Source: Candidatus Omnitrophota bacterium (GTDB lineage Bacteria > Omnitrophota > Gorgyraeia > Gygaellales > Profunditerraquicolaceae). Taken from it: a DNA stretch of 6,178 nt. The DNA lies in assembly GCA_903907475.1 (NCBI GenBank), contig CAIVOB010000135.1:1-6178 (forward strand), read 5' to 3'. The notes under the pieces were generated by a model. It ran no database searches, was not told the DNA's origin, and saw only the letters and a list, made by a program, of their open reading frames with translations. The translations under genes were made by a program, and so were the position numbers. This document shows, piece by piece, positions 4,356-6,178 of this stretch (position 1 is its first letter; each line of letters opens with the position of its first letter).

Positions 4356-6178
4356 CTAAATTACGAGCCCTAAACGCTCTTCGCCGATCATTTCATCCAG
4401 ATCAGCAATCAATTTTTCATTTGGCCGGACATATAATCCTTCTCCCACCACTAATTGGACGTGAGTTTTAGAAGGCGTATCCAGACGTAAATACACCGGG
4501 ATATTTCCGCGATGTTCTTCTAATAGTGCTTTTAAAGATTCAAAGATATTTTCTCTAATTCCGGATAAGTTAATATTCATCGCGGTAATCAATTTATAGA
4601 TCTCTTCAAAAGGAAATAAATCTTCAACAATTATTTTCGGAGTATCTTCTTTTAAATCTAATATCCCCCGGATATACACCACGCTGTTAGGTAAAATATA
4701 AGCGCCAACTTTAGCGAAAGCACGAGGAAAAACCAGTACCTCTACCAAACCCTCTAAATCTTCCAGTTTTAAGATTGCCATTTTCTCCTGTTTGGCCCGC
4801 GTAAGAGTATGTTTAATTTTGACAATCAGGCCGACAATCTTTATTGCGTCTTGGTCTTTATGTTCATGAAGATTTTTAAGCGAACAGGAAATAAAACGTT
4901 TAAGTTGCTTAGCGTATCGCGCCAGCGGATGGCCACTAATATAAAATCCAAGCATATCTTTTTCGAAAGCCAGCATTTCCGGCTCACTCCATTCTTTACA
5001 GTTGCTTAAAGCGTTAGTGGTTTTGGCAAAGCTTGGTTCAACTGCCAATTGATCAAAAAATGAAATTTGTCCGCTAGATTTTTCTTTTTGCGCTTTTTGG
5101 GCTACTTCCAAAACAATATCCAGATTGGCAAACATTCGCGCGCGTAAAGTCGCGAAAGAATCTAATGCCCCACATTTAATAAGGCTTTCTAAAACCTTGC
5201 GGTTAGCAACACGTAAATCTAAACGCTGGCAAAGATCCGTTAAAGATTTAAATTCTCCTGGCGCGCGAGCTTTCACGATTGCTTCCGCTGCTCCTTTGCC
5301 GACATTTTTTATCGCCAATAACCCAAAACGAATGGTATGAGCGTCTTCTACTTTAAAAAGTACTGCGCTGCTATTTATATCTGGAGGAGCAACCGTTAAA
5401 CCCATGCGTTCGGCCTCACTGACATACTCCACGATTTTATCGGTATTATCACGTTCCGAGGTTAATAATGCCGTCATAAACTCAATCGGGTAGTTAGCTT
5501 TTAAGTAAGCCGTGCGATAGGAAATTAAAGCATAAGCCGTAGAATGTGATTTATTAAAACCATACCCGGAGAAGTAATCAATCAAATCAAAAATCTTATT
5601 CGCCGTACTTTCTCTAATCCCATTTTTAATGCAGCCGCTAAGAAAATTCTTCCTTTCCTTTTCCATAACTTCGGGGATTTTTTTACCCATCGCTTTACGC
5701 AAAATATCCGCTTGCGCTAATGAAAAACCCGCGAGGCTGGAAGCAATCTGCATGATCTGTTCCTGATAAACCATAATTCCGTAAGTTTCTTTTAAAATCG
5801 GTTCAAGTTTCGGATGTTCGTATTTAATTGGTATTGTTCCATGTTTGCGGCGCATAAAATCATCCAACATCCCTGATCCGATGGGGCCGGGCCGATATAA
5901 GGCTAGAAGCGCAATGAGATCTTCAAAGCGTTCCGGAATAAGTTTTTTCAATAAGTCGCGCATCCCCGTGCTTTCAACTTGAAATATTCCAATGGTATGG
6001 CTTGAAGCCAGAAGCTTATAAGTCAAAGCGTCGTCTAAGGGTAATTTTTCAATTTCAATATCAATTCCGTGCAGCGTTTTAATTAATTTTAAAGTTTCAT
6101 TAATTACGGTTAAGGTTCTCAAGCCTAAAAAATCGACTTTCAATAATCCGATTTTTTCTAAAGTACCCATGCTGTAAC
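4356..6178 (-). CDS. dnaE: DNA polymerase III alpha subunit, C-terminal half, runs off right edge
   Basis: The catalytic subunit of the replicative polymerase. About 606 residues are present of a family length near 1,100-1,200; the PHP domain and the first two catalytic aspartates lie outside. The frame is open past the Met at 6170, so that Met is internal. Residue numbers below count from it. Seen: GLLKVDFLGLRTLTVI (8-23) carries the third catalytic Asp (Asp13). Fingers-domain motifs follow: GIFQVESTGM (61-70), LYRPGPIGSGM (91-101), YGIMVYQEQIMQIA (130-143) and GYGFNKSHSTAYALISYRTA (202-221). Then come a helix-hairpin-helix region (about 281-340), a likely beta-clamp-binding motif QISFF (368-372), an OB fold (about 443-518) and a C-terminal tail to 604 in the position of the tau-contacting domain. 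The domain order is DnaE, not PolC. The stop is TAG at 4356-4358, followed by the hairpin region. Confidence 0.97.
   Translation of the reverse strand, partial: YSMGTLEKIGLLKVDFLGLRTLTVINETLKLIKTLHGIDIEIEKLPLDDALTYKLLASSHTIGIFQVESTGMRDLLKKLIPERFEDLIALLALYRPGPIGSGMLDDFMRRKHGTIPIKYEHPKLEPILKETYGIMVYQEQIMQIASSLAGFSLAQADILRKAMGKKIPEVMEKERKNFLSGCIKNGIRESTANKIFDLIDYFSGYGFNKSHSTAYALISYRTAYLKANYPIEFMTALLTSERDNTDKIVEYVSEAERMGLTVAPPDINSSAVLFKVEDAHTIRFGLLAIKNVGKGAAEAIVKARAPGEFKSLTDLCQRLDLRVANRKVLESLIKCGALDSFATLRARMFANLDIVLEVAQKAQKEKSSGQISFFDQLAVEPSFAKTTNALSNCKEWSEPEMLAFEKDMLGFYISGHPLARYAKQLKRFISCSLKNLHEHKDQDAIKIVGLIVKIKHTLTRAKQEKMAILKLEDLEGLVEVLVFPRAFAKVGAYILPNSVVYIRGILDLKEDTPKIIVEDLFPFEEIYKLITAMNINLSGIRENIFESLKALLEEHRGNIPVYLRLDTPSKTHVQLVVGEGLYVRPNEKLIADLDEMIGEERLGLVI

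Noticed and set aside
4235..4471. 78-residue plus-strand open frame crossing the dnaE-HU gap
   Set aside because: It runs through the HU promoter, both hairpins and antisense to the dnaE end. It resembles no known protein and the regulatory elements explain the sequence.
4809..5340. Two plus-strand open frames (4809-5009 and 5125-5340) inside dnaE
   Set aside because: Both are antisense to conserved dnaE coding sequence and show no domain.

Overview
The window is a dense stretch of bacterial housekeeping genes, all on the minus strand. In transcription order (right to left) they are: the C-terminal half of the replicative DNA polymerase III alpha subunit (dnaE, cut by the right edge), a short intergenic region with a terminator and a promoter, an HU/IHF-family DNA-binding protein, histidyl-tRNA synthetase (hisS), aspartyl-tRNA synthetase (aspS), a small LysM-domain lipoprotein, and the N-terminal two thirds of a PhoH-like ATPase (cut by the left edge). 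The plus-strand open frames are antisense shadows of these genes. I see no mobile element, CRISPR array, tRNA or rRNA, and no gene-free stretch longer than about 110 bases.

The layout suggests two transcription units. dnaE ends at 4356 and is followed by a hairpin region with a T-tract (about 4285-4337). A good sigma70-type promoter (TTGACA, 17-bp spacer, extended TGC-TACTCT) lies at 4244-4272 and reads into the HU-family gene. From there HU, hisS, aspS, lysM and phoH are packed with gaps of 67, -7, 59 and 6 bases and no convincing terminator between them, so they probably form one operon. It joins chromosome architecture (HU), translation (two class II synthetases), the cell envelope (LysM lipoprotein) and RNA-related metabolism (PhoH).

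The organism is a bacterium with a diderm-type lipoprotein, AT-leaning by eye, and with ordinary Shine-Dalgarno sites on most genes. The gene content and the style of the lipoprotein recall the candidate phylum Omnitrophota. That is a recollection of gene style, not a search result, and is held at low to moderate confidence.

The most unusual feature is the aspartyl-tRNA synthetase. It is clearly of the bacterial type, but at 464 residues it lacks essentially the whole GAD insertion domain that normally sits between the DKPDLR motif and the WVxDFPxF motif. It also carries His31 in the anticodon-binding domain, a residue typical of non-discriminating enzymes that also charge tRNA-Asn with aspartate. 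No wholly unknown gene system was found.
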